Part shown: in pieces, positions 48,522-59,585 of the stretch
Numbering within the stretch: the first letter of the stretch is position 1
How the letters are laid out: each line of letters starts with the position of its first letter
Assembly (NCBI RefSeq): GCF_034190915.1
Contig: NW_026947502.1
Span: forward strand, 1,799,173-1,863,172
Direction of reading: 5' to 3'
From: Cavia porcellus
Taxonomy: Eukaryota; Chordata; Mammalia; Rodentia; Caviidae
Length of the DNA stretch: 64,000 nt
The notes under the pieces: model-generated
Told to the model about the DNA's origin: nothing
The model's database searches: none
Seen by the model: only the letters and a program-made list of their open reading frames with translations
Program-made: the position numbers and the translations under genes

Positions 48522-49532
48522 TCTTTTCTTTTTTTTTTAATTTTATTTAAGAGGAAAAAGAGAAAAACACAAAACAAAACAAAGCGGTGTAAGGTTACAC
48601 ATAATACAGAACTACAAAAAAAAAAAAAAAAACCTAACAGTAAGAAATCACCTGTTAATAGATTACATATTATCATCTTGGAAATAGTTGCTCAAATCAC
48701 AGTATCAAAGAATACAAAGTGGACATTCAAACAGAGAGACTGCAAACAGCTGTGTTCAATGATCCAAAAACATTAATATAGTCAGCTATTTAACACCCCT
48801 AAACACACTTGCTGTTATATCCGTTAGAGCTCTTTTTTTTCCTCCCTCTCTTTTTTTACAACAAAATTTACACATTTTGGATTTTATTACTCCTTAGTTC
48901 TTATTACTTTTTTGGGGGGGGGGAGAGAATAAAGTCAAATATGGCAAAACAAAGCTGTCAGTCAAAACCAAGGATAGACATAGCACATGATGTAGAACAG
49001 AGTACAAGGTTATCAACAATGGTTATCAACGTTGTCTCTTGTTTCCTTAAAAAGAATTGTCTATCTCATTAGATATTATAAAGTTGGACAAAACAGTAGA
49101 GAACAAGACCAATAAAACTGAGGCATTGTAAACATTACAGGACTTCCAAAGGAGACAATAGTCAAACCAGAATGGGCATCTTAGTGAATCTTATTGCCTT
49201 CAAAGTAGTTGCCTATACCCTCAGACTTGATACTATCGCACAGAATGGAACAGAGTCTAATCAGTCAAAACAAGATCGTGGGAGTATTACAGGACTTCAA
49301 AACAAGTTAATAGGAAATCAAAAAGAGTTACTATTATATATCCTAATTTTTTTTAATTTTTCCCCTTAATTAAAATAAACATAAGAAATAACTAAATAAT
49401 TTTTTTAATGAATAAGGGAGAGATTGAGATAAAACAGGACATAACAATATAAGAATACAGGTCAAAGCATGACTGTTTCAGCAACCTCGTGCTTCACCAC
49501 CAAATAACCCGACTTAATAGTAGTTACCAGAG
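48522..49532 (-). mobile_element. 5'-truncated copy of the ORF1-only L1-like element
   Basis: This 1,011-base insertion is bounded by an exact 13-base duplication, TGAGACTAGCTTT, at 48,509-48,521 and 49,533-49,545. Its + strand starts with a T-run and the complement of AATAAA (poly(A) signal). It matches 54,148 to about 55,112 along its full length at an estimated three-quarters identity. Only the 3' non-coding part is present, so it was truncated during reverse transcription, like most LINE copies. Confidence 0.88.
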
Positions 49533-49693
49533 TGAGACTAGCTTTCCATTGTGGCAAGAGTTTCTCCTCCTCTTTTTGAGTATTTTTTATAATATAGCGG
49601 CTTTATAATCTTCAGATATTTCCAGCACGTGTGCTGTCTCAGCTTTGCTGTCTGTTGAGAAGTGGAGATTTTCCTGTTTACTCATTGCCAGGT

Positions 49694-50004
49694 CTGTAAG
49701 CTTTCTGACTCTGTGACAAAATAGCAGAAGCAATCAACTTACAAGGAGGAAAAGTTGCTTTCTGGGGTTGCTTAGCCTCACCGTGGCAGGGAATTCATTG
49801 GAGAGGAAGCTACTGGTGTCATGGCATCCAAAGCACAAGGGGAGAAAGGAAGGGGGCAGGTGTCCAGGATCCTGTTCCGGCCATGCCCTCCCGCGAGGTC
49901 CCATCTCCTAAAGGCTCCACTGTGTTCCAGTAGTACTGCAGGCTGGGACCAAGCCTTGGACACACGGGCCTTCGGGGCACAGTCATGGTCTCAACTACAG
50001 CACC
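49694..50004 (-). mobile_element. ORR1-like MaLR LTR nested in the old L1
   Basis: 'ctttctgactctgtgacaaa', 'ggaggaaaagttgctttctg' and 'gtctcaactacagca' give the antisense LTR ends. The L1 5' part resumes with 'gatcttgtttaaatgc'. Boundaries are good to a few bases. Confidence 0.65.
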
Positions 50005-50150
50005 TGGTAATTTTGGTGTATCTTGAACATTTCGGTATTACCCTGTGATTTTGGATCTTGTTTAAATGCTATGGAGCAGGCTGATACTTTTGTCTCCTTA
50101 CATCATTGATTCTATCAGGTTAAACTGCAAGTTCCAGCTTATGGGGTGCA

Positions 50151-51250
50151 GTTCCAGTGTTCTGTGCATTGTTTTCAGTGATGCTTGGGTCAGCCCTCAC
50201 TATGCACCCTCCACAGGCATCGGTCTACACAGAATGTAGTTCCAGAGCCTCCGGGGTGTTGTAGGGCCAGACCTGCCTGTGTGCAGCTCAAGGGTGGACC
50301 CAGAAATTATCACCAACTTCTGAGATCAGTTTCCCAGCCTTCACCGTTTCTGCCGTTCTTTAGCACTTCCCAGTTTTCTGGAACTGAAGGCTCCCTGTTT
50401 AGGCTCTCTGGCCAGAAAGTGGAGGTTTTATTTACCTTGATCTTTTATCTGCTACACTCTTGGGAAGATAGAGAAGGGGGAAAGCCATGGGGTTTTACTC
50501 CAGCCTCCTGAGGCCATCGCTCCTCCAGTTGGAGAGTCGGGATTCCCTCCTGCACAGTTCCTGGTGCCTGTGGGCAGCTGTGGGCCGGGCTGTGAGAGGG
50601 TGGAGACCAGGAAAAAGTGGTGTTGCTGAGTTTGGGTCTGCAGTGCCCTTCGGGATGCCCTTGTTAAAGGCGTAGTCCACAGTGGGGTCCTGCAGGCAGC
50701 TGGTGGAGCCTTCCAGAGGGGCCTCGTGGGCAGTCTTCAGATCCCGGGGCTGTGCCCTTGACCTGTCCACTTCTTTTTTAAAAGTCCTGGCTGTTAGGTA
50801 AGTGGCTTTGCCTTGCCACACCGAGTGTGCCTTAACTTCTTTATCAGTTGGTTAAGCTAGCGATTTGTTAAGTAACAAGAAGCTGACTTAATACAGCACC
50901 CCCATGCCATTCTGCACGTTAGGAATGGTTTCCGTCCCCACGAGCCACAGCGAAAGTCCTCTCCTGAGCACTCCCTCTCTGCCCCACTACGTCTGCAGTT
51001 TGAACTGTCTTGTACCTGGACTGAGGATTGGATGGTTTAAAAAAATTGGTAAACGCACTGCTGGTTTAGTGATCCTTCAGGTTCTGCTCTTCTCCTCTAA
51101 TCTGCTTGGGACCACTTTTCAGATCCTTCAGCGTGGCCCGTATCATCAGGCTGCCTTTGGTGGGGTGCACTAGGTAGCGTGTGCTCAGCGTCTTCTGCAA
51201 AACTGGCCCCTCGCTCTGGCGGTGAGGCCCTTGCAGGCTTGACGGTGTCA
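50151..51250. other. Intron 2, unique sequence or L1 5' UTR remnant
   Basis: The first few hundred bases may still belong to the old L1 5' UTR. The rest is unique. No exon. Confidence 0.4.
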
Positions 51251-51625
51251 TGCTCTGTTTTCTGTTGCTTGTAACACAGCAAAAGACTGTCTAACTCTAA
51301 AGAGAGGTTTCTTTTGACCCATGGCTCTGATCCAAGTTTGGGGCTGCGCATGGCATCACGGGGAGAGAGGCAGGGCGTGTGTGTGTGTGTGTGTGTGTGT
51401 GTGTACCCACGCGTAGGTCCTCTGATCTCCGTCCCTTCTTTGTGACACCACTCCGATTCAGTTATGGAGCTTTGTCCTAATGACCTTCTCTGACCCCGAC
51501 CGCCTGATAAACATCTCATCCCTAAACTCCACGTTAGATCAAGTTTCCACCTCTTAGAGCTCACCATGGGGATTAACTTTTGGAGTACAAGCCCTTGGAG
51601 GACACACTCAAACCATACCAGGCCG
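51251..51625 (-). mobile_element. MaLR-type LTR with TG repeat
   Basis: 'tgctctgttttctgttgctt' at the left, 'taaagagaggtttcttttga', and 'agtacaagcccttggaggac' then 'acactcaaaccata' at the right match an antisense MST/MLT LTR. A pure TG run (51,377-51,404) lies inside. Confidence 0.75.
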
Positions 51626-53514
51626 AGCTGGATTCCACCTGACCAAGACAATCTGCGGAGACAGGAGAGGAGGCCTCCTGCGTCACACTTGGCCCCTGCT
51701 GTTGTCATCCGACCCCTGAGCGGTGGAGATGGGACTGGGGTCTCATCAGTGCCCGTTGAAGGCCCTCCAAGGGCTCCGCGTGGCACAGGAGAGAAGATCT
51801 GAGCTCCGAGTCACAGCAGAAGGGGCTGGCAGCCTGTTCCTGTGCACGTCTGACCTCGAGCCTCACTGCCTGTCTGCCTTGGGCCGCAGTCACCCTGGAC
51901 TCTCCCCTTAGATGCAGCAGCTGTGTCTTGGCCTCCAGGACGTGGCAGTTGCAGTCTCACCAGGCTGAGTGAAACCTGCTTGTATGATTGGCTGACTCAC
52001 GTCACTGAGGCCGTGGCTTCAATGTCACCTCTTCTCAGAGCCCCTCCGACCCGCGTGCCCGTGGTATTGCTCTCCTCTGTTATCCTCACCGCCCTTTGCT
52101 GTCTCACGCTTCGCTGTTTGTTTCCCACTTGCTTGGCCCCATAAGAGGCGTCCTCTCGTCTGTGTCCAGCCCCTGTTGCAGGTGCTGGTGACCCAGAGCA
52201 CGTATGTGGCCGCATCTGTGTGGTGTTGCTGGCAGGAGGGAGATTGGAGGGCTGGACCCCTCATTTCCTGGCTCAGAGGATGCCAGGAAAGTCAGCTCTG
52301 TGTTCTCCAAGAATCTTGGTGCCTCAGCTTGGGGTGCCCTGGGGTGCCCTGTGCCCTGACCCATCCTCCATTTTCTAGAGTACAGCAAGTGACAGGAGAG
52401 GTTGACTGGACCCTGGCCCAGTTCCCTCTGTGCTTCCCGTCCTGAAACTCTGCAGATTCCTCTGCAGTGAGCCTTTGCCTCCGGAGCCTCAGGGCCACCT
52501 TGGAAGGGCGCCCATAGGCCAGGCGTGCTGCCTGACTTCTTCCGAGCTGTGGGCAGCCTGCCTCCCTCCCGCCTGGCACAGCCTGTGGGGAGCAAGGGCA
52601 CCTGCACCCCCACTGCCACCGCACTCCAGCTTCTCCCTCCCTCACACAGCCCCGCGGGGGAGCGGTCACTGCTGGGCCCACAGGGCAGGAGGTGTGGAGC
52701 CTGCTGGAAGCTGTGCTCCTTTCCCAGAGGTCAGGCTGGCTGCGAGCTGCCACTGATTCAGACTTGGCATTGTCAGGCGGGGTGTGTCTGCCAAGGGGCT
52801 GCCTGACCCTTTCACTCCCCGATGGCTCCAATGCGGCCCAGGACATGGGGGAGGTCTGACCGCTTCCTCCCAGGGCGTCCACCAGTTGCAGGTGGTGGGG
52901 ACTCCCCCATCCCAGTGGCAGCCACAGAAGGGCCCCAGCTTTGGGGCCAGTAGAGCGGGGCCAGCTGGTCCTTAGGGGTGTGGCTCTGGGTCTTTGAGTC
53001 TCCACTTCCTGATCTGCCAAGTGCAGATAATGAACCTGCGCTCTCCCGCTTGGCCGCCTTCATCTTGTCTGTGGTTTGACAACTCGGTGAAGCAGGTCTG
53101 CTCTGTGCGCGGCCTAGCACATGGGAATGTTACCATTTCCCCCTGTCACAGTGCTTCCCCCACAGTCAGCAGTGGGACACCGTACGGTCTGTGATTCATT
53201 TTGTTTCTGGTAGTAGATCTTTGAAACCTGGTGTGTGTTGCACACATGGACACCTCTCCATTCAGACCAGTCACATTTCTAGTGCTCAGTGACCTCCCAT
53301 GACTCACAGCTAGTACCGTTTTGGACAGAGCAGCTTCAGAGTGTCTAATATGGTAGATGTTGGAGCTTTGAAGCTCTAATAGTAAGCACAGTTCAGTATC
53401 GGAACAGGAGGAGACTGTCAGGAAAGCAGAATTTTATCTGTGGTGGTGTTACTTGAGGTTTCCTTTGCAACCTAGAGAGGTGGTTTGTAGTAAAATCTGT
53501 TCAGAAAACTATGC
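51626..53514. other. Intron 2, mostly unique sequence
   Basis: No exon. A small 10-base tandem duplication 'ggggtgccct' lies at about 52,330-52,350. A MIR piece is listed separately. Confidence 0.5.
52975..53140 (+). repeat. MIR SINE fragment
   Basis: 'gagtctccacttcctgatct' followed by 'gccaagtgcagataatgaac' is a diverged MIR core in + orientation. Confidence 0.5.
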
Positions 53515-54016
53515 CTGGCATGATGAAGTTTCAGCCAACAACAGCCCACATACATGGTGGCCTGTAAAGTTATATGGCCGAGTGACCTTGTGGCCGTTCT
53601 GGTTTGTGTAAGTACACCCAGTGGTGCTTGTGCAATAAGATCCCTTGATGCGTGTCTCAGGATGCGTCCCAGTGCAATGGCAAGCAGAGACACCGACACA
53701 ACACCCAGGATTTGGAGGCAGAGTCATTTATGTCGATGAGCACTGATCAGGATCATTCCCAAGACATCAGGCCCTGATCCCTGGTGGTCCAGGGCTTGTA
53801 TTGGATAAGCAAGCAGGAAGTACAGCAGTGCAATGGCTTGTCAAGTGGGGATTGGTTATTACAAGATGCATCACAGTGACCAGATTTTTCTAGGAAACAG
53901 AAGCAACCAAAACTGCAACAGGAACTGTTACCTGGGCAACTAAGAGACTGAAGTATTCTGGCTGCGGGGGGGGGGGGGCTGTTTTTCGACAATTAAGTGA
54001 CGCATGACTTTACAGT
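53515..54016 (+). mobile_element. Tigger-like DNA transposon, internally deleted and split
   Basis: The left arm 'catgatgaagtttcagccaa' joins directly to right-arm sequence 'gtttgtgtaagtacacccag', as in a deleted TcMar-Tigger element. After an insertion at about 53,673-53,991 the last part resumes: 'attaagtgacgcatgactt'. The family looks the same as at 29,132-29,575. Confidence 0.7.
53673..53991 (-). mobile_element. Solo LTR-like insertion (endogenous retrovirus type)
   Basis: A 319-base block that starts TG and ends CA interrupts the Tigger element. On the minus strand it has a C-run near its start, an ATAAA poly(A)-type signal and then a 'tgtcggtgtctct' segment near its end, typical of a gammaretrovirus-like LTR. 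No internal viral genes are present. I could not confirm a target duplication, so the exact ends are uncertain. A 13-base G-run lies at 53,966-53,978. Confidence 0.55.
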
Positions 54017-54599
54017 GCCATTTTATAGATGAATGAAAGAGCGGGATGGAGGCCATGTAGCCTGGAGTTACAGCGCAGAGATCAGCCTAAAAGAACGGTC
54101 AGTCGGTGAGATGACGGCTGTGCCGATCAGCCTGACCCCATCTTTCTTTTTTTTTTTTTAAATTTTATTTAAGGAGAAAAAAGAAAAAAACAGAAAAAGG
54201 GTACAAGTTATACAGAATTTCAGAAAAAATAAACAGTAGGAAATCACTAGTTAATTACATATTATCATCTTAGAAATAGTTGTTGAAGTTACAAAATTAA
54301 AGCATATAGAGGGGACTTTCAAACAGTGAGACTGCAAACAGTTTTGTTCAAAATCCAACAAAACTCAGTAATATGGTTATCTATCTTATACACTTAAATA
54401 TATATGCAGTTATATCTTTTAGAGAACTTTCTTTTCCTTTCTTTTGTACAATGACAATTACACATTTTGGGTTTTATTACTCCCACAGTTCTTATTACTT
54501 TTTTTTTTTTTTTAAAGAAAGTAGAACCAAATGTGACATACCAGGACAGAGTCAGTCAAATCAAAAGTATGGACATAATACATAACGTAAAAACAAAAT

Positions 54600-55500
54600 A
54601 CAAGGTGATCAACAATGTTACCATAATGCCTCTTGTTATCTTAAAAAGCATTGCCTATATCATCAGTTATAATAAAATTGAACAAAACAGTAAAGAATAA
54701 GACCAATAAAACCAAAATATTGGAGACATTAGAGGACTTCAAAAGAAGATAATAGTCAACCAGAGTGGGCGTCACAATGGATCTTATTGTCTTCATAGTT
54801 GTTGCCTAGACTTTCAAACTTGGTACTATCTAGCATAACAGAATAGAGGAAAATCAGTCAAAACAAGATGGTGAGAGCAATACAGAGTTTCAAATCAAGT
54901 TAATAGGAAATCAAAGTGGGTTACTATAATATATCCTGCTATTTTTATTTTTCTCTTAATTAAAAGGATAAAAATGAAAAAGTAGATAATAAAAAGGAGA
55001 TTGAGATAAAAAAAGAGGGCATAACAACAAAACAGTGCAGGTCAAAACATAGCCATTTAAGCAAAATAGTGTTTCACCACAAGATAATCTCGACATAATA
55101 GTAGTTACCATAGTGTCTCTTCCCTTAAAATCTTTGGGTATAACTTTGTATACTGTAGCATCAAACATATCAAGACAATGTAAAACCATTCAAGAGAATG
55201 ACAGTATTACAGGGTATTTAGAATCAACTAACAGAAAATGAACAATGGTTTCTGTATAATCTCCTTGTCTATAAAAGTTTTTGTTTATATTATCACATAT
55301 AATAAAATCCAATAAGATACAACATGTTAAAACTGATGGAGACAGAAGAACAAAAGCTTGATGGGACTTCAAAACAAGAGGATATTAAATCAGCACTACC
55401 TATTATGATGTCTTGTTGTCTTCAAAATAGCTATTCCTACCATCCAACCTTCTCTGCCTCATTTCTGTTGAGCTCTTTTTCTGTCACTAGTTGTCAGTTT
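54600..55500 (-). repeat. Degenerate tandem array of about 150 bp units in the element 3' region
   Basis: Related segments starting with a '(c)cataatg.cctcttgt.tcttaaa' pattern begin near 54,621, 54,773, 54,922, 55,107, 55,252 and 55,400, at spacings of 152, 149, 185, 145 and 148. Within units 'acttcaaaa(g/c)aag' and 'tataataaaat' recur. The truncated copy shows the same spacing near 49,026, 49,178 and 49,331. Confidence 0.6.
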
Positions 55501-55529
55501 GTCTTCTTCATTTCGCTTTCTGCTCCATT

Positions 55530-56606
55530 CATTGTGGCTGCTCTGCCACTGTTTCTGGAATCTTGGTATTTTTCATTTTTAGAATATCCTGCAGTAATCC
55601 CTGTAGAGTTGAATTGGTGGTTGCATATTCCCCTAGTTCCTCTTTATCCTGGAAGCACCTTGTTTTTCCATCAATTTCTAGGGAAAGTTGTGCAGGATAT
55701 ATCAATCTTGGCTGGAGGTTATTATCTTTAAAAGCTTGAATTATTTCCCCCACGTTCTTTGTGATTTTATGGTTTGTGCCGAGAAGTCTGCTGTAATTCT
55801 GATGGGTATTCCCTTGTAAGTGATCTGTTTCTTGTCTCTGATGGCTTATAATATTCTGTTCTTATATTGGATTTCTGGAATTTTTATTATTATATGCCTG
55901 GGTGTAGCTCTGTTTGGGTTGTAGGTGGCTGGGGTCCTGTATGCTTCATACATCTGAGTATCTTTACCTTTTGCTAAATTAGGGAAATTCTCCTGGATTA
56001 TTTCTGTGAATAGCTTTTGTAGTTCATTTGTTTGAGTCCCTACTTCTCCTTTTATGTTCTTAATTCTTAAGTTATAGATCCTCTTATCATCTTCTAGTCT
56101 TTGTATTATTGCTGTTTGTTTTCTTGTTTTTTTTAAGAAGTTTTTCATTTCATGCTCCCACCTTACAAATCTGTCCTCCAGTTCTGATAATCTATCCTTT
56201 GTTTCTTTCAAGCTGGTATGCCAGCTTTCAATAGAGTTTTTAGTTTCCTGGTAATCTCTGTGAACCTGCTTCATGTATTCTATGTTTTCTCTATTTTCTC
56301 CATCAAACAGTTCTCCCCTTTTTTCTGTTCTTCCATTCCACCATCTGTTTTTTCTTGGGTGGTGCTTAGCATTTCTCTAACTATTCTACTTATTTCTTGC
56401 TTTATTTCATTAAATACTTCCTTTTTGAACTCATCTATGAGGCTCTGGAGATACCATTTTATATCTATAGGTGCCGTGTCTGATATTGCATGTTTTCTGT
56501 CTTCATTCTCTTTTGCTTTTACCTTTCCTGGATTAGTGTTCTCAGGATTGGGGACTGAGGACCCTTTCTTGTTGCTCCCTTTTCCCATACTTTTTGTTCC
56601 TTCCAT
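55530..56606 (-). pseudogene. L1 ORF1 protein gene, broken
   Basis: ORF1p is the L1 RNA-binding chaperone: a coiled coil, an RRM and a C-terminal domain that trimerise on the element RNA. The first frame (56,606-56,280) holds the charged N-terminus and start of the coiled coil. The second (56,274-55,846) continues the coiled coil and includes the RRM-type LRIKNIKGEVG and later RTPATYNPNRATPRHIIIKI. The third (from about 55,753) carries the C-terminal LQPRLIYPAQLSLEIDG segment. A stop with a frame change near 56,280, an in-frame TAA at about 55,846 and a frameshift near 55,755 break it. Full length would be normal for ORF1, about 350 residues. Confidence 0.9.
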
Positions 56607-57296
56607 ACAAGTGTATGTAGTTTTTTTTCTCTTTGTCTGTTACAGTTTGTTTGAATCCGCCAGTTAGGTTTTCCTGCCCACTGCAGTGTACTAGGGAGAT
56701 ACAGACCTGGGCAGCCTCTGCTGGGCCCGCCCCTCCAGATCAGCCTACTGAATGCTTCACTGCTAGGGTGCACCACCAGGCACAGGGACCTTATTTGGGC
56801 TAGCCTACAGGATCTTAGTCCACGGCATCACCAGGCCAAGCGCTCCCCACCACTCCAGCTTGAGAGGGGAATATGTGACTAAAGTCACTGCAGGGCTGTG
56901 TTCCGGCTAGTCTGCTCGTTCCCAGAATGTCCTCTGTTGGAGCCTCCTAGTCTATGAAAGGGTCCCCATTTCTCTCACTCACCGCAGGTCGATGCAGGGC
57001 TCCCTGCCAGTCCCGCTCTCAAGCCGTTTGGGCCGATTCCTGCTCTCAGAGCTTTCGCGCGCCTCTCTCCCTGCTGTGCGGATTGGGGCGCAGTATCGGC
57101 AGCAGGAAATTCAAATCGTGGCTTCCAATGGCTCGGGATCCAGCTTCTGCACTGAGATTTTATCTGTTCCTGTTATAGCATCTGGATTGCATTTCCAGTT
57201 GGTTTCTCTCAGCTTACTTTGTTCCTGGGTCGGCAGGGTACATCTCCCCTTGTGTAGGGCTCCTCACATGGCACTGCTCCTGGATTCTAAGCTGGT
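56607..57296 (-). promoter_or_regulatory. 5' UTR/internal promoter region of the HAL1-like element
   Basis: This stretch is GC-richer and CpG-richer than the rest of the element, as in L1 5' UTRs, which contain an internal RNA polymerase II promoter. A short frame across the ORF1 start is probably not coding. Confidence 0.6.
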
Positions 57297-57311
57297 CTGA
57301 CCCATCTTTCT

Positions 57312-59230
57312 CTGATGGGTGCATAGAAACCTCACATAGCACCCCAAGGTATATGTCCTTACTATTTACCAATTAAAACACATACATTTTTACCAAGCCT
57401 TCATAAAGTCTCCTTCAGTTCAGGAGCTCAGGCTGGTGAGGCCAGAGGGGACCCCCGAGCCCGAGCCTGAGCCTTGGCCTTCTGGGGTTCTTACTGGGGC
57501 AGCAGCATGTGAGGCCCCCAGAGCTCCGCCCAGGGTCACTGCAGTGAGAATCAGGGTGTCTGGCTGGACAGGGTGGGTGCTACATCATCCCCAGCCAGGG
57601 GGTCTTGCCAGCAGCTGGCTGTAGCCCGAGGAGGCCGTGCGTCCAGCTCGCACTGGGCTGTGGGGAGTGTGTGCCCGCCCTGGCTGTGGGCCACCCTGGC
57701 TTCCAGCAGTGTCCTCCAGGCCAGAACAATAACGTTTTATCTGTCTGCTGGCTTATATTTCCCAGACTGTTTCTGAATTAACTTGTGTGTCTGAGGATTC
57801 CTAAATAACACTGTTTGACTCTGTGCTGTAATACAGAGCATTTTTGAATGCACACATCACTGCTGCAGGACCAGGCCTCCTTTTTAAAGGGTTTTGTCCT
57901 AAGGTTGAGGAACATTTAAACCTGCGTGCTGGTGCCCGTGGCCCAGGGCTGCATGCAGCAGTGGACCTCAGGCAGCTAGCAGCCCGAGGGACAGGGATGA
58001 AAGACCTAGCCCAGGGCCACTAAGGGGACAGGAGCCATGCTGCGAGAGTGCTGGGGCTTCTTTAGTTTTCTACTGTGTTCCGTATCAAATAATGCTTTTC
58101 AAACATGTACGAGTTGCTCAGTGTCAACCAAAAATATCAAGCAGTGTAGAAAAGCAGAAAGTCAAAAGCGAGCAGTATGACGTGTTGCCACGTGTGCCGA
58201 GATGGCCGTGGCGGGACCTAATTCTGCTCCCCAGAGACATCTGGCGCCTTGTCCCCAGACCTGCGTGCTTGTGCTGTTCGTGGCAAGGGGCAGGGCGGAG
58301 TGAAAATTTCTAATCAGTTGACTGTGAAATAAGAGGATTATCCAGCAGGCCCAGCGAGGCGGCAGAGATTCTTTAGGACAGAAGATCAGAGTCGGAGAAA
58401 GACTGCGGGGTGCCACACTGGTGGCTTTGAAGATGGAGGAAGAAGTGACAGCCATGGAAAGGAGGTGCCCGAGAGGCTGGAGAAGGCAGGAGAAGGTTCT
58501 CTGTGGAGCTCCCTGGAGGAGCGCGTCGTGTCGGCCCGGAGAGACCGATTTGGACCTGGAGCCCTGGAGCTGTACGGTGATAAATAACTGTAAATTTGGA
58601 GATGAATGTACACACACACACACAATGTATCAGCCCTAGATGCCCACATGGCCACCGCTAATTTCTAGTCTCCGCGTCTTGTCTTGTGACACGTATGCAC
58701 CTTTTTATAGTGACGATCCCGCCATTCCTGTTGTTTTTATTATCTCACTTGCCCGAGGTCCACTTCGGCCCTCTCCTGTCTTCCTAACACAAGAGCCTGC
58801 CTGTGCCATGGGGCTCCAGGCTGAGAATTTGCTCCTGTGCAGCCGTGGCTGTACGCACACTGTGGTCTGCTAAACTCTTACAGCATCATTTGAAGAAGTA
58901 TTTGTGATTCAAGCTATTCCAGGGAAAAGTTGCTAAGCTTTCCAGTGGCCAAGCTGTAGTGTGTTAACTGTGCGTGCTAACCCTCCTGTTCTCAGAATGC
59001 AGTGTCTCTTGTGGGTTTGCCCAACTCTGTTATTGTTAATGTGGGAGCCCCTCAGTGTCCGTGGAAGTCCCTCTCCAGCCAACACTGGTCTCGGTGTTCC
59101 GCAGGGGCCACTTCCCTGGCACTGCTTGGTCCCCTGGCACTGCGGGCGTCCTCGGGTTTAGTCTGCAGCCTCCTGCTGGGGGAGGGGAGTTCCCAGGCTT
59201 CCAGTATCTCCCAGCCAGAGCCCCTGGCCT
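57312..59230. other. Intron 2, unique sequence
   Basis: No exon. A short (CA)n lies at 58,609-58,624. Confidence 0.5.
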
Positions 59231-59235
59231 GGGGG

Positions 59236-59585
59236 TGTCTCAGTCTGTGTGCGCTGTGGTAATGACCTCCGAGGACCTGGGGGACTCACACGTGACAGGA
59301 CTGACTTCTCACAGCTCTGGAGGCCGGAAGTGCCAGGGTGAGGTGCCAGCTGCTCTGCTGTCCAGTGGGTCCACCTCCTGGCTCATGGATAGCACTTCTT
59401 TACACTGCCCTCAGTGGTGGACAAGCCCCCTGAGTCTCCATTACAAGGACTTGGACCCCACACACGAGGGTTCCAGTCTTGTGACACCAAGTCACATCCC
59501 AAAGGACCCAAGTCTTCCTTCCGTCTCCGGGGCTTAGGATTTTAGTGTCTGGGTTTTCGGGAGAGACCCACGTTCAACTGTGGGC
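59236..59585 (-). mobile_element. MaLR-type LTR, decayed
   Basis: 'tgtctcagtctgtgtgcgct', 'tctcacagctctggaggccg' and 'ccattacaaggacttggacc' then 'cacgttcaactgtggg' follow the antisense MST/MLT1 order. Confidence 0.65.

Larger units (their letters stand above)
45860..50150 (-). mobile_element. Decayed near full-length L1 (L1M-type) with nested insertions
   Basis: The + strand follows antisense L1 in the expected order. ORF2 comes first: 'gttgactttgtgttctctga', 'gttaatatggtggagcacat', 'tatcagggtaatgttggcct', 'atttatcaatcttattgatc'. ORF1 and 5' UTR-like DNA follow: 'atatttttgctggaaatgaa' and 'gaactgtggctttaataag', then after 49,546 'ataatatagcggctttataa'. No long frame survives. The element is interrupted at 48,522-49,532 and about 49,694-50,004. 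The right boundary is approximate. Confidence 0.78.
54148..57296 (-). mobile_element. Complete ORF1-only L1-like retroelement (HAL1-like)
   Basis: The 3,149-base element is bounded by CTGACCCCATCTTTCT (54,132-54,147) and CTGACCCATCTTTCT (57,297-57,311), a target-site duplication with one base lost. Sense order on the minus strand is: a GC-rich 5' UTR (57,296-56,607), a broken L1 ORF1 (56,606 to about 55,530), about 1.4 kb of AT-rich non-coding DNA, then AATAAA and a poly(A) tail. No reverse transcriptase or endonuclease sequence is seen. Half-L1 elements of other mammals share this plan and rely on L1 in trans. An L1 with a large internal deletion is the alternative, but the second copy at 48,522 argues that the 3' part is a fixed family feature. 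Confidence 0.85.

Noticed and set aside
54148..55530. Possible L1 ORF2 remnant after ORF1
   Set aside because: No reverse transcriptase or endonuclease motif is found in any frame. Open frames are short and unrelated to ORF2p.
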